From: Tritrichomonas musculus
Taxonomy: Eukaryota > Parabasalia > Tritrichomonadida > Tritrichomonadidae
DNA: 64,000 nucleotides
Direction of reading: 5' to 3'
NCBI GenBank assembly: GCA_039105265.1
Contig: JAPFFF010000056.1
Location: forward strand, 1-64,000
A program made the position numbers and the translations under genes. This document shows, piece by piece, positions 1-9,436 of this stretch. The first letter of the stretch is position 1. Every line of letters starts with the position of its first letter. The notes beneath the pieces are model-generated. The model was not told the origin of the DNA. It worked only from the letters and a program-made list of their open reading frames with translations, and searched no databases.

Positions 1-878
1 AGTATCTGAGAGGGTAGATTATCATCATCGTCATTGTACGAATAGTCTGCGTGAACATAATGGGCCGTATAGTAACTGTCTGATGATACAATATCCAACC
101 CATATTGCTCAATCAGTATATGATATGGGTCGTAATCCAAATCAAGAATTGTATTATTGGCGATTTTGAATTGAATAGTTGTTTGCCCCTCAATAATCTC
201 TGGGATTTCGCTTTTCACTTGCTCAATAATTTTTGGGAGGTCTTCTTTTGAAACATATTCTCTGGCACAAGAATCCAAAGCTGCTTGAAGACCTTCATTA
301 GCTGCCATACTTGTTAAACACATTGATGCTTGAGCTGATAATGGTTTAACATCATCAGCCATCAATTTCTGAAACATTTCGTCTGATAATTGGTCTCTTA
401 TGTTCAATTGCAACTCACTATTTTTGAGAACTGTGGGTATCTCTGACAAGTCTTCTTTTTTTGCGTACAATGTCATATCTGGCAAGTCTTCTGTTTTCGT
501 GTATGGTTCCAAAGCAGTTGTCAAAGCAGATTCATTAACCAAATCTGTAGGTATTTCAGGTATGTCAGTTGATAATGCAAAATTGTTAACAACGTAATCA
601 CGTAATGTATTAACAGCGTTTTGAATTTCTTCACTACTAGCATACTTTAATAATTCTTTATTGAATTCCTCTGTTTTCAAATAATCGAATAAATCAGTTG
701 TTTTCGCGTAAGGTTTCAATAATTCTTTCAATTCCTCAGTATTCAAGCTTGACCCCAAATTATTTCCGTTATTACACTTACACCCACATGAAGTGGCATA
801 TTGTTTTATGTATTCTATTATTAATTCATCTATTGTATTTACCCTTTTGATACCACCTGCTTGCTCTATCGTAAACAT
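1..878 (-). CDS. Fibre-like protein, N-terminal part (element A)
   Basis: An open frame reads leftward off the window from the ATG at 878 (an in-frame ATG at 887 is the alternative). The start MFTIEQ matches the two other fibre genes in this window (28053 and 47206). About 290 residues are visible: a TIDELIIEYIKQYA segment, repeats of the type YAKxxDLP and ALSTDIPE, and a conserved QLSDEMFQKLM block. The repeats are typical of phage tail-fibre coiled coils, so a surface attachment role is inferred. Residues coded by about 20-220 are nearly identical to element E's fibre. It is divergent from the 886-aa gene, with only 14 bases between starts. Confidence 0.8.
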   Translation of the reverse strand, partial: MFTIEQAGGIKRVNTIDELIIEYIKQYATSCGCKCNNGNNLGSSLNTEELKELLKPYAKTTDLFDYLKTEEFNKELLKYASSEEIQNAVNTLRDYVVNNFALSTDIPEIPTDLVNESALTTALEPYTKTEDLPDMTLYAKKEDLSEIPTVLKNSELQLNIRDQLSDEMFQKLMADDVKPLSAQASMCLTSMAANEGLQAALDSCAREYVSKEDLPKIIEQVKSEIPEIIEGQTTIQFKIANNTILDLDYDPYHILIEQYGLDIVSSDSYYTAHYVHADYSYNDDDDNLPSQI

Positions 879-892
879 TTTGAACATAATAA

Positions 893-3553
893 ATGACGTC
901 AGATGTGGATGAACAATTAATAATGAATGAGGTGAAAAAGAAAGATTATCAAGATATGCTCATATTCATGTTCCAAAATAGTAAATCAGAGCAAATAAAA
1001 ACAATAATACACAATATTATTGAGTATCTCAAGAATCCTCGTAACTATATCAAAGACGTGAAAGAAAAGCTAAAAGATATGCTTGATAAATATAACGCAA
1101 AGCCTAAAGGAAGTAAAAGACAAAAAAATGAATTAGCTAAAATACTTGATTCAAAAGCGAATTACTTTATTGATATATCTGGCTTACTAAAAGATAAAGC
1201 TGCGGGCACTCGCAGCCTCCGGGAACAAAGTTCCAGTCAACACAGTTGCCGACAAGCGGAGGAAGAAAAGCCTGTTATTCCACAAATTGAGGAAGAGGAA
1301 GAACCTGACTTGGAAGGCCACTATTTTAGAAACAGAATTAATAAAGACATTGAATCACTTAGTAATTTATTTACACTTGATAGTAATCATATTAATGCTT
1401 TACACTTATTTTATTGTATTGCTGATGACTCAAAAAGGTATCCGTTATTTAATAAAAAAGATACTACACAGATTCAATTACTTGTCGTATCATTGGTTGA
1501 AAACATAGATTCACATAAAAACAATAAGATACCAGATGACATAAATAACCTAATGCAATTTGAGAAACAAAGAAGACAAACCAATATTGAAACAATGAGA
1601 AAGTTAGCTGAATCTAATCAAGAAGGTCAGCAATTATTAGATGCTTACAATAAATCTTCTACAATTGATGCTAACCAACTAGAAAGGTTTGGCTTATTAA
1701 ATGAAGAGTTTACTGCTAAAAACCTTTATGGTTACTATAATAGGTCTATAAATCCTAAAGATGACTCCGATGTTAGAGTTAGGAATATCGCATTACAATT
1801 ACATGATGCAATAAGAGAAACAAACATATTTGAAGAAACAACTGAACCTAAAAACAAAAAGCAACTCAAACAATTAATAAAGTACCTTAATGAAAATGGA
1901 GATAGAGAAATATTTTTTAATATGAATAGTGATATAGAAGAGCAAAGTGATATAGAAGAGCAAAGTGAATCTGCACCACAGGCGAGTCTTTCAAAGAAAG
2001 CCGAACATTTGCAAAGCAAAGTTGTTAAAGACAATTATCATGCAATTGACGTAAATCTAGAAGATGATAGTGAATCTTTATCCGACTATAAAACAATGTC
2101 GAAGCGTGTTTTTAGCACACCAACCAAAGAATATCTTAGAAGAAACAAACCAATTGAAGCTGAAGATGACCACAACAACTTTTCAGAACTATTGAACTCA
2201 AATATTGAAGTAACAAAAGGACCTGAAGTAAATGCTGCTGAATTCTTAAATGAATATATGAAGTCTATCCCAACAGGTAAACGTGCTGGTAAAACATTTG
2301 AAGCATCACAAAAACGTATGAGCGACCTGTACATTTTCGAAAACAAACAAAGTATCGATGTTAGTAAATATCGAGGGGAATTATTTGATATTCTTATTAA
2401 CGGTAATTACCGTGTCAAGTTTTCACCTAAATGTGCTACAAGAGATGGAGCAGAAGCTTATTGCAAGAAAAGATTTGATAAAAATGGATATCCATTATAT
2501 CGTTTAGTACCAGCTAGGCATGACACTAAAGACCCTCTCGGTAATCCAATTTGTGATTTAAACGGTGATAGAGTTGAAGATATTGTTATTGTTGATACTC
2601 GTGGTAAGCCTGTTATTATTAATGGATATCGTCTTGTTAAAGCAGACCCTTATAAGAAATTATGGCAAACCGAACGTATTGCTGGTAAAACAAATGATTC
2701 ATTCGAAGTATGGCTTAAGAATCTTATGGGAGCTAAACGAACATGGGAATACACTTCAGAACAATGGAATGAAGGTAAGTTTAAACCTGAAATTGATAAG
2801 AAATTAGAAAAAGTAATAAACTCATATCAATCTGTTGGTTTATCCAAACCCAAAATCAGTACCAAAATTACTGCAAGAGGTTTGTGGAGTTCTATATTTT
2901 CAAAAATATGGCAAACTGTTTTATACAATATATTTACTAATGAAGAATACAAAGATTTGGAACCATTAAAATGTATATTTAGTTATTTCAAAGTATGTAC
3001 AGCCATATTTATTGCACGTTATGAATCTAAAGTGATGAAAGACCATGAACGCAATGATTGGAGTGATTGGGTTAAATATAAGAAATTACATCCAAAATCC
3101 GTAAATGCTGAATTGGGTGTTATGATTCAAAAAGAATATAATGAAAGCATTAAAGCGACTATGCCAGTTGATGGAGAAATAAATAGTGATGGTGAAATAT
3201 CAGGAGTATTACAAGAAATATTGGAGCAAACAAATGACCTCATCTTTAAGACTGGTCTTGGATTCACAGAAGATAAGAAAGACCAATATGCACAGTTAGC
3301 TCAAGCTATAATTGAAAATAAAGTAAGTACAGCAACAAAGAAGCAATTACAAGACAAATTTGGTGAAAATATTGATGCTTGGATTGATTCACAAGTTGGT
3401 GGAAATTACACCACAATCAAAGGATTATATAAGGCTGCACATAAAGGTGCTGGTGATAAATCATATATTAGGTCGCGAACTGTTGAAAAGCCAGCTACAG
3501 CTGAAATTGTTGAGGAACCTTCTGATGATGATGATGACGAAGATGAAGCATAA
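893..3553 (+). CDS. Large virion-associated protein, 886 aa (element A)
   Basis: Not assigned to a named family. Residues about 490-720 form a domain shared with the 791-aa protein of C and the end of the 1769-aa protein of E. Its marks are ILINGNYRVKF, a calcium-loop-like DLNGDRVED and INGYRLVKADPYKK. The N-terminus has one copy of the helical repeat that is expanded in E (IHNIIEYLKNPRNY). The middle is acidic and disordered with an 18-bp tandem repeat, and the C-terminus is Asp/Glu-rich. It is always head-to-head with the fibre gene, so the two products probably act together in a particle; that is inference. A hairpin cluster lies at codons about 103-119. Confidence 0.8.
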   Translation: MTSDVDEQLIMNEVKKKDYQDMLIFMFQNSKSEQIKTIIHNIIEYLKNPRNYIKDVKEKLKDMLDKYNAKPKGSKRQKNELAKILDSKANYFIDISGLLKDKAAGTRSLREQSSSQHSCRQAEEEKPVIPQIEEEEEPDLEGHYFRNRINKDIESLSNLFTLDSNHINALHLFYCIADDSKRYPLFNKKDTTQIQLLVVSLVENIDSHKNNKIPDDINNLMQFEKQRRQTNIETMRKLAESNQEGQQLLDAYNKSSTIDANQLERFGLLNEEFTAKNLYGYYNRSINPKDDSDVRVRNIALQLHDAIRETNIFEETTEPKNKKQLKQLIKYLNENGDREIFFNMNSDIEEQSDIEEQSESAPQASLSKKAEHLQSKVVKDNYHAIDVNLEDDSESLSDYKTMSKRVFSTPTKEYLRRNKPIEAEDDHNNFSELLNSNIEVTKGPEVNAAEFLNEYMKSIPTGKRAGKTFEASQKRMSDLYIFENKQSIDVSKYRGELFDILINGNYRVKFSPKCATRDGAEAYCKKRFDKNGYPLYRLVPARHDTKDPLGNPICDLNGDRVEDIVIVDTRGKPVIINGYRLVKADPYKKLWQTERIAGKTNDSFEVWLKNLMGAKRTWEYTSEQWNEGKFKPEIDKKLEKVINSYQSVGLSKPKISTKITARGLWSSIFSKIWQTVLYNIFTNEEYKDLEPLKCIFSYFKVCTAIFIARYESKVMKDHERNDWSDWVKYKKLHPKSVNAELGVMIQKEYNESIKATMPVDGEINSDGEISGVLQEILEQTNDLIFKTGLGFTEDKKDQYAQLAQAIIENKVSTATKKQLQDKFGENIDAWIDSQVGGNYTTIKGLYKAAHKGAGDKSYIRSRTVEKPATAEIVEEPSDDDDDEDEA
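1199..1248 (+). repeat. Three-hairpin module inside the 886-aa gene
   Basis: Successive short hairpins: GCTGCG...CGCAGC (1199-1216), GGAAC-AAA-GTTCC (1222-1234) and CAAC-ACA-GTTG (1238-1248). It is GC-rich compared with the gene around it and stays in frame. Confidence 0.75.
1929..1966 (+). repeat. 18-bp tandem repeat in the 886-aa gene
   Basis: Two copies of an 18-bp unit encode SDIEEQ-SDIEEQ in the acidic linker. Confidence 0.85.
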
Positions 3554-3585
3554 AAAAATTACTACCTACTTTATATCCTTGCTAA

Positions 3586-4581
3586 TTATTTTTTTGAACC
3601 TGGTAATTTGAATGTTGTTGTATGCGCCTTATTTGTTCCTGGATTTACCTGTGACTGCATAGCAGGCCCAAGCTTCGCTTGCGACAAGAAATCATTTTTA
3701 GCTTCTGTTGGACTTGCAACCTTTTGATTCTTAGATGTATCACGAGCTATACTAGATTTTTCAGGTTCTTGGTAAAAATATTTGAATTCAGTTATTGGTG
3801 ATGGTAATACCTTCTTTGGGCGTATTTCATCGGGTATATCAAGTTTTTCATTATTATATTCAATATTTACTTTTGGGTCATATCCACTAAATAAGGAAGG
3901 CTCTCTAGGATGTGAATTATTTGTATTTACTTTTAAGATGGGGCTTGTGATATTTGATTTGAATACATTGAATACTGGAAAATGGTATTTCCAATCCTGA
4001 AATTCATATTTGAAACCTTTAATATCAGCATCTTCATTTTTATTTCGCAATCGAACTTTCTGCCATTGGCTCATGAATGTTTCTTTTTCGAAACAGAGAA
4101 AGATAATTATTGGTACTGGCTTAACTGTGCAATCAACGTCTACGCTCGAAGATAGTTGATAACAGAAATTATTTGTTTCTTTTACATCATATCTATAATC
4201 ATAGTCTCCAATCAATAGTATATATGTTTTATTTAGGTCAGGAAATGATTTTTCAACAAATTGGATATCTGTATTACCAAAATTAGAAAAAAGGTCCACA
4301 GTTATTGTGAATAAACGTAATAGACTAGGATCGTTTGTATTATTTATATTTCTCTCATCTTTGAAATCCACTTTTTTAGGTAAATTCAACGTTACTTCAC
4401 TACCATTAATAAGTACAAATAATTCATGGTAATTACTACTTAAATACAATAAGACTCTCCTATTTCTTTCAGAGATATATGAAAACAGTTGATGGTCCTT
4501 ATTAATATTGATACAATTTGGATCTTGCAAATTAAGTTCTTGCAGTGCTGTGAATACCGATTTTTGGTTGCTGTTATTCAT
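3586..4581 (-). CDS. Unrecognised 331-aa protein, possible minor capsid protein
   Basis: It starts at the ATG at 4581, right after a T-run/hairpin (TTTTTC-GAAG-GAAAAA) also found before the microprotein gene at 11395. The first 180 residues alternate hydrophobic and polar like a beta sandwich (LLYLSSNYHELFVLING, IIIFLCFEK). The rest is low-complexity, Pro/Ser-rich and ends basic. It occupies the same position as the 454-aa gene of element E, next to the 130/110-aa gene and integrase. A penton-like role is possible by position only. Confidence 0.7.
   Translation of the reverse strand: MNNSNQKSVFTALQELNLQDPNCININKDHQLFSYISERNRRVLLYLSSNYHELFVLINGSEVTLNLPKKVDFKDERNINNTNDPSLLRLFTITVDLFSNFGNTDIQFVEKSFPDLNKTYILLIGDYDYRYDVKETNNFCYQLSSSVDVDCTVKPVPIIIFLCFEKETFMSQWQKVRLRNKNEDADIKGFKYEFQDWKYHFPVFNVFKSNITSPILKVNTNNSHPREPSLFSGYDPKVNIEYNNEKLDIPDEIRPKKVLPSPITEFKYFYQEPEKSSIARDTSKNQKVASPTEAKNDFLSQAKLGPAMQSQVNPGTNKAHTTTFKLPGSKK
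3662..3684 (-). repeat. Hairpin module in the 331-aa gene
   Basis: 23 bp containing GGCCC and AAGC-TTC-GCTT. It matches 12016-12038 in the ATPase gene of the same element at 20 of 23 bases, but is read from the opposite strand. Confidence 0.8.
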
Positions 4582-4605
4582 TTTTCCTTCGAAAAAAGCT
4601 GTAGC

Positions 4606-4998
4606 TTAATAAATAAGAAGGCAGCTCATGATAAATGCTGATGGTATGATTGAATTGCCATACAAATCGGTGAACCATATCTTGTAATCTCTCTTATTGC
4701 TACTGAAGAATTCGTATTTTCGATATTTGGTTTGACGCTTATTAGCTAACATAATGAATGAATCACAATATGCATCTAATTGAACTATATCTGAATGCAC
4801 CATTAAATCACCAACTAAAAAGTCTTTTACAATTGCTCCAACATATTGAATTACAATATATTTCTTGTTTCTGCTTGATACAAATTCAAGTGGCAACGTA
4901 AATTCTGTTGATTGAGTGTGGAAATAACGTTTTGTTATGGGCTGTTTTACATTGTTTGTTGCAACATTCTTGATATTATTCATAAGCATTTTTTTCAT
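4606..4998 (-). CDS. Conserved 130-aa beta-rich protein
   Basis: The homologue in element E is 40140-40472. Conserved blocks are KRYFHTQ, SRNKKYIV, QYVGAI, GDLMVHSDIV, LANRRQTKYRKYE and IWFTDLYGN, ending SCLLIY in both. The closing pattern (xxxTDxxGNxI...LxLxxY) recalls the last strands of small jelly-roll proteins of other Polintons, but no firm family call is possible. This copy has about 20 extra residues at the N-terminus (several ATGs). It lies six bases downstream of the integrase gene on the same strand. Confidence 0.8.
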   Translation of the reverse strand: MKKMLMNNIKNVATNNVKQPITKRYFHTQSTEFTLPLEFVSSRNKKYIVIQYVGAIVKDFLVGDLMVHSDIVQLDAYCDSFIMLANKRQTKYRKYEFFSSNKRDYKIWFTDLYGNSIIPSAFIMSCLLIY

Positions 4999-5003
4999 AG
5001 AAA

Positions 5004-6359
5004 CTAAATGTTAAAATACTTAATGTAATCTTCATTTAAGTCTCCAAATGAATTACATATGAATTTCGTATATATAATAGGTACTTCAATAATAGCTTTT
5101 TCAGCATCAGTCATACGTTTCCTACCTTTATGATGCTTTTCTTGTGGTTCATCTTTTTTAACAGTCTGATATGGTTTTAATAACTTGCAGATTACATTTC
5201 CATTACGATACTCTAGAAACTCAGCAATTTCATTAAATACTCTTCTACGCTTCTCATGCTTTTTTTGCGTTTTGCTTTTATCGAGATGAACTAATATAAT
5301 ATTACCTCTATTATAAGATAACAACCCCTTAAAACGTTGTTTATCATTGATTTCCCGCAATTTCATTTGCATTTTCCTGATATATCTCCACTCCAAATCA
5401 GTATCGTTTTGCATTTGAGCTGGGGTATAATATATGTACTTCGTTGGTTTTACAAGATTCTTGTCATAAAAATCTGATGGGTCATAATCAAAATTCTTAA
5501 ATCGAAGAGAACTATGAGGGGTGTTATTATAGTAATCAACCATTTGTCTCATCAAATTATAATCACTTAATCTTCGCTCATCTAACCCAAAAGCATTTCT
5601 CAGAGTTCTTATAACAGAATCAACATTTTTGTGAGCTAACGCATATGGAGAATCATTAATAATGAATCTTATAGGATAGAAATCAGTGATTGAATCTATT
5701 GTATTTTCCCAAAACTGGATGTCTTCAAATTGTAAATTGAGTAGCCTTTGGAAACGAGGTTTATAATAGTCGCTTTTTTTAAGCAGTTTTTTAAGAGTTT
5801 CCAGTTTGTGGTTCACGAGGATTTTCCTTAATATTTTATCAAACTCTTTTATCCTTGCTTCTTTAATTACAGCTTTCAAGTCAAATATTAAAGTAGTTTC
5901 TCCGGTTGAAAACCAAATGACAACACTATTATCTTTCATCTCTTTTAATCCAGGTTCTCCATCACATTTGATAGTTTTGAATAGAAATTGTGGATATCTT
6001 ATTATAATTCGTTCAAGGGAAAACCATATATTTCCTTTATCCTTTACAGGTTCAACGATTAGGTATCTTGTATTTGTATTGATGAGAACCAAATATATTT
6101 TATTTTCTTTTGTCAAATCTCTAGTATAGTATTTGCTAAACATCAAATCTGCTTCCCAACAACCTGGTTCATTAGAGAAATTTGGTTTTGATAATTCTTT
6201 GCATGATTTCAACTTGAAGTCAGGAATAAATGGTTCTGTTTTGATATTACTTTTAAAGAAAGGTTGTATGTAATTATCAATGTATTTATACTTGGATTTG
6301 AAAGGATAATTGAGTAAGGAGTTGTATTCTTTATCGTAGATTCTTACTGATTTAGTCAT
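5004..6359 (-). CDS. Maverick integrase (rve/retroviral-integrase fold)
   Basis: It would insert the element's linear DNA ends into host DNA. The core shows WEADLMF (first Asp), VLINTNTRYLIVEP, KCDGEPG (second Asp) and HKNVDSVIRTLRNAFG, where an Asp sits at the usual third acidic position; all copies here share that. A segment of about 60 extra residues separates the second Asp from this block compared with element B. MVDYYNNTPHSSLR follows. The C-terminus (residues about 340-420) is an SH3/chromo-like basic module (KKHEKRRRVFNEIAEF). The start follows a T-run box. 451 aa, near the 408 aa of E. Confidence 0.93.
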   Translation of the reverse strand: MTKSVRIYDKEYNSLLNYPFKSKYKYIDNYIQPFFKSNIKTEPFIPDFKLKSCKELSKPNFSNEPGCWEADLMFSKYYTRDLTKENKIYLVLINTNTRYLIVEPVKDKGNIWFSLERIIIRYPQFLFKTIKCDGEPGLKEMKDNSVVIWFSTGETTLIFDLKAVIKEARIKEFDKILRKILVNHKLETLKKLLKKSDYYKPRFQRLLNLQFEDIQFWENTIDSITDFYPIRFIINDSPYALAHKNVDSVIRTLRNAFGLDERRLSDYNLMRQMVDYYNNTPHSSLRFKNFDYDPSDFYDKNLVKPTKYIYYTPAQMQNDTDLEWRYIRKMQMKLREINDKQRFKGLLSYNRGNIILVHLDKSKTQKKHEKRRRVFNEIAEFLEYRNGNVICKLLKPYQTVKKDEPQEKHHKGRKRMTDAEKAIIEVPIIYTKFICNSFGDLNEDYIKYFNI

Positions 6360-6409
6360 TTTTTTCCAAAAAAAGTATTGATATACAAAAAAATATCAAT
6401 TACAGGTAA

Positions 6410-6505
6410 ATCATCACGTTTTTCATAAGATTTGGTGAGGGTCGGCAACTTTGTTGACTGGGGCAATGCCCCCGGAATTCCGACCGTCGATTTTATTGGC
6501 TCATA
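6410..6505. repeat. Partial duplication of the KilA-N linker region
   Basis: 6410-6433 is an exact 24-bp copy of 6997-7020. In both places a GAATTC-centred palindrome and GTCGATTTT follow. The left copy spans the gap and stop region of the KilA-N gene. Extra hairpins CAAC-TTT-GTTG (6446-6456) and GGGGC-AAT-GCCCC (6460-6472) sit only in the left copy. Confidence 0.8.
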
Positions 6506-7251
6506 CTATTAAAGTATTCTTCAATTAATGTATGGAGCTTATTGAGATGCTCTATTTTGATATCAACACAGTTACCACTATTGGAAACCTTATAATCATC
6601 TGTTCCAAATGATGCTTTTATAATGTTCTTGATGTTTAAATTTGGTGTCATACTAATAGGAAGGTCATCTTTGAAGTAAAATCTTTCGTTTTCATTATTA
6701 TAATGGTTAACAACTTTTCTCCAAGTACTCTTATGACGACGACACAAATGAAGCCTAATGAAACCTTCTTTATTAATATCCTCTTTGTAAATCAAATAAC
6801 GGTAATCATTCTTGTGATTTTCTGGAACTGCACGTGGTTTGAGTTCATCAATTTGTTGCTGATGTTGTTTGCGTTCACGTTCAAATTGGGAGTCTAAAAG
6901 TTTGGCGATATAGATTGCATAGGTTGGTGACGCCCACATTGCAATATAATTGACAAGTAATCGGTGAACATAATAACCTCTCAAATTAATAGGAACATCA
7001 TCACGTTTTTCATAAGATTTTTCTAACCTCGGAATTCCGAGGGTCGATTTTTGAGACTCAAATTCTTGTAATAACTCTTTTGTTGTCTGATTTTCAAACC
7101 AATGATAAGCTTGTTTGTTGGATTTACATGCAGTTATTATACTTTGCATTTGGTACATTTCATCTTTGATTGAATGTATGATGCGTAAATGTGTATTATA
7201 TTGAATAAATTCGTAGTCATCATTAATTCGTTCTACGTTTATCGAAGCCAT
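6493..7251 (-). CDS. KilA-N domain protein (element A)
   Basis: Residues about 13-110 match a KilA-N DNA-binding domain: YEFIQYN, a KSNKQAYHWFENQTTKELL block and YVHRLLVNYIAMWASPTYA. A charged coiled-coil linker follows, then a C-terminal domain (DYRYLIY...FIRLHLCRRHKSTW). KilA-N proteins are common in large DNA viruses and phages, and the domain binds DNA. In A it lies between integrase and capsid genes, while in E the homologue lies beside PolB near the element end. A GAATTC palindrome is built into the linker codons at the same place in both. Confidence 0.88.
   Translation of the reverse strand: MASINVERINDDYEFIQYNTHLRIIHSIKDEMYQMQSIITACKSNKQAYHWFENQTTKELLQEFESQKSTLGIPRLEKSYEKRDDVPINLRGYYVHRLLVNYIAMWASPTYAIYIAKLLDSQFERERKQHQQQIDELKPRAVPENHKNDYRYLIYKEDINKEGFIRLHLCRRHKSTWRKVVNHYNNENERFYFKDDLPISMTPNLNIKNIIKASFGTDDYKVSNSGNCVDIKIEHLNKLHTLIEEYFNSMSQ
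7027..7042. repeat. GAATTC-centred palindrome inside KilA-N gene (A)
   Basis: A perfect 16-bp palindrome, CCTCGGAATTCCGAGG, lies in frame within the linker after the KilA-N core. Element E has a different palindrome of the same kind at the matching position (56758-56781). Confidence 0.85.
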
Positions 7252-7306
7252 TTGTTCTGGAGATAAAAAATTATTTTAAAAATAGATTTGCAAAAAAATG
7301 TGGGGA

Positions 7307-7320
7307 CAGCAATTTTGCTG
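7307..7320. repeat. Intergenic hairpin between KilA-N and capsid genes
   Basis: CAGCAA-TT-TTGCTG forms a perfect 6-bp stem in the 91-base gap upstream of the KilA-N start and downstream of the capsid stop. Confidence 0.6.
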
Positions 7321-7342
7321 CTACCGGTTTTCTCAAATCAAT

Positions 7343-9385
7343 TTACTCATTAACTTGACTGCCAGCTGGCGTTTCATCATCAACATATTCTAATCCATTC
7401 AAACTAAGTTTAAAGTATGTATCTCTTGTGAGCCATAATTGAGTTGGAGGTGGATGCACTGTACCTTCTTCGTTAACATTATAGTAAGTATCATTTGGAC
7501 CTGTATATATTGGTTGACCATTAACCTGAACTTGGATATTTCCAAATCCACCATCCAATCCATCGTAGCAATATCCTGCTGAAGCACGTTCTGTTTGAAT
7601 ATTGAAAACAAAGCTAGAAGCATCACTTAAAGTATTTCTATAGCGAACTCCATTTGCGTCATTCTTTGGCATTGTCATACTATCTTCAAATTCTTTTGTG
7701 CATTGTAATGTGATTCCGTCAAGGTCTCCAGCAGTTAATTGATTTTCAAAGAATCTTGCACCAATTGTGCTAACATTTTCATCTGGGAAGTTCTTACCTC
7801 CAATATTGAGATAACAATTTTGATATACTGGATTTTCGAAAACAGTGAGGTCATTATGATGCTTTGGAAACATAATTGACATTGTAGTAACATTAATTAA
7901 TGGGATATTCAAAGTAGATTTAATACCATTTGCTGCAGGAGCAATTGGGAATGAATGGTAATCAACTTTTTGGGATGGGATTATAATTCCTTCACGAAGA
8001 ATATTTTCAATACCTCTGCGAGTAGATTCACAGACACCATATCCTTGCATATTTGATTTACATAATGTGATTGTCATTCTGTTTACAGTTAATGTAGCTT
8101 TCTGTGATGAATATGTTTCGTTGTGAAGTTGTGATTTAGCATCATGAATTGCTTGAAGAGTCTGTTTAGCAGAAACAATTGGTGTTTTAACAATTTGCCA
8201 AGCATAATATCTTCCATTTTTGTCAGCATGATTTAATGGTGGTAATGTTACAGCAGGATTATGAACACAAATTTCTTCATCAGTTGCACCTGGTTGTAAT
8301 CCAAATTCTTCAAATTCTTCCTTTGTGTAACTGAAATTGAATTCCAAATCTGTAAGAATATCAGTGTAACCAGTACTTCCATCATCATTATCCCATTGTT
8401 CACCAATTCGATATTGAATCTTATACTTGATAGGTGTTGGGGTTGGTTCAGGAGATGGAGACGGTGATGGGTCAGGTGTTGGAGATGGTGATGGGTCTGG
8501 TGTTGGAGATGGGTCTGGAGATGGAGCACCAGGACCTGGAATTATAGCTTCATTACCAATTTGTGTAAATTGATGTTTCAAGTGACCGCGGGCCTTTATT
8601 TCTTTCAATCTTTCTAATTCTGCAGATGAGATACTATCATTATCTTCTAGATAAGCTTTTGTTTCAGCAACAGTATAAGGGTCTATAGCAGCCCAAACTA
8701 ATCCTGCGGGTGATACTTGGAAACGAATTGATAAATCACCTATGATACCATTAGGGAATAAATCGAATGCTTGTAATGCAAGTAAATCATCAAATGGAAC
8801 GTTCAAATCAAATTCAACTTGGGATTTACCATTAGATTTGAATGAATTGAGGTTAACATAAGCACCAGCAACAGTTTGTGAATAATTTGAAACGTTTTCC
8901 CAAAGTGAATGTACAAAACGCCTACGTTTCTTCTCAGTCTCTGGTTTAACAGTGGAATACAAAAACCCTTCACGAATGCATTCATTTTGCTGATATCCAA
9001 CGTTTACATTATTATGGAGAATCTCCAAACGGTCAAACAATTGATTAGAAGATTTGAGCCCGACAAATAATTTGTAGAAGTTATTTGGGTCATCAATTTG
9101 TTGTAATTTTGCTAAATCAGTATTGAGTTGTAAATCTAGTTTGATGTGAAAGGTGAGGAATCCTTTATCAACATCACTAATGAAGTGGTCAGGATGTGTT
9201 AAACTGATTTGGGAATACTGTCCTTGATGAAATGGTGCAGGTTGGTCATGACAATCAACTGTTCTGAATGAAAATGAGCGTGTACCATCATTAGTGTTAA
9301 TCATTTCACGCATCTTATTAAAAGTGTCAAGTACATTCCCAGCTTCGATTTTGTAATTATGTGCTCTTTCGTTGCGATACAACAT
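7343..9385 (-). CDS. Probable major capsid protein (element A)
   Basis: 680 aa, with homologues of 647 aa (B) and 650 aa (E). N-terminal conserved blocks are YRNERAHN, NDGTRSFSFRTVDCHDQPAPF, QISLTHPDHFISD, DLNVPFDDLLALQAFDLFPNG and SPAGLVWA. A C-terminal half with FPKHHNDLTVFENPVYQN and STIGARFFENQLTAGDLD follows. Two halves of beta-rich sequence and the size fit the double jelly-roll capsid proteins of Polintons. The central region is unlike that of B and E and begins with a Pro-Ser-Asp-Thr repeat linker (residues about 285-320), probably a surface-exposed tower. Called capsid by size, position and fold pattern; moderately sure. Confidence 0.8.
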   Translation of the reverse strand: MLYRNERAHNYKIEAGNVLDTFNKMREMINTNDGTRSFSFRTVDCHDQPAPFHQGQYSQISLTHPDHFISDVDKGFLTFHIKLDLQLNTDLAKLQQIDDPNNFYKLFVGLKSSNQLFDRLEILHNNVNVGYQQNECIREGFLYSTVKPETEKKRRRFVHSLWENVSNYSQTVAGAYVNLNSFKSNGKSQVEFDLNVPFDDLLALQAFDLFPNGIIGDLSIRFQVSPAGLVWAAIDPYTVAETKAYLEDNDSISSAELERLKEIKARGHLKHQFTQIGNEAIIPGPGAPSPDPSPTPDPSPSPTPDPSPSPSPEPTPTPIKYKIQYRIGEQWDNDDGSTGYTDILTDLEFNFSYTKEEFEEFGLQPGATDEEICVHNPAVTLPPLNHADKNGRYYAWQIVKTPIVSAKQTLQAIHDAKSQLHNETYSSQKATLTVNRMTITLCKSNMQGYGVCESTRRGIENILREGIIIPSQKVDYHSFPIAPAANGIKSTLNIPLINVTTMSIMFPKHHNDLTVFENPVYQNCYLNIGGKNFPDENVSTIGARFFENQLTAGDLDGITLQCTKEFEDSMTMPKNDANGVRYRNTLSDASSFVFNIQTERASAGYCYDGLDGGFGNIQVQVNGQPIYTGPNDTYYNVNEEGTVHPPPTQLWLTRDTYFKLSLNGLEYVDDETPAGSQVNE
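8440..8535 (-). repeat. Low-complexity tandem repeat in capsid gene
   Basis: GGTGATGGGTCTGGTGTTGG-type units encode a PSPTPDPSPSP linker before the variable central domain. The B and E copies have a much shorter linker (PxPPSPxPTP). Confidence 0.9.
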
Positions 9386-9436
9386 TTATGATACAAAAAA
9401 AGTACTTATTACAGGACTTTTTTCATTATAAAAACA

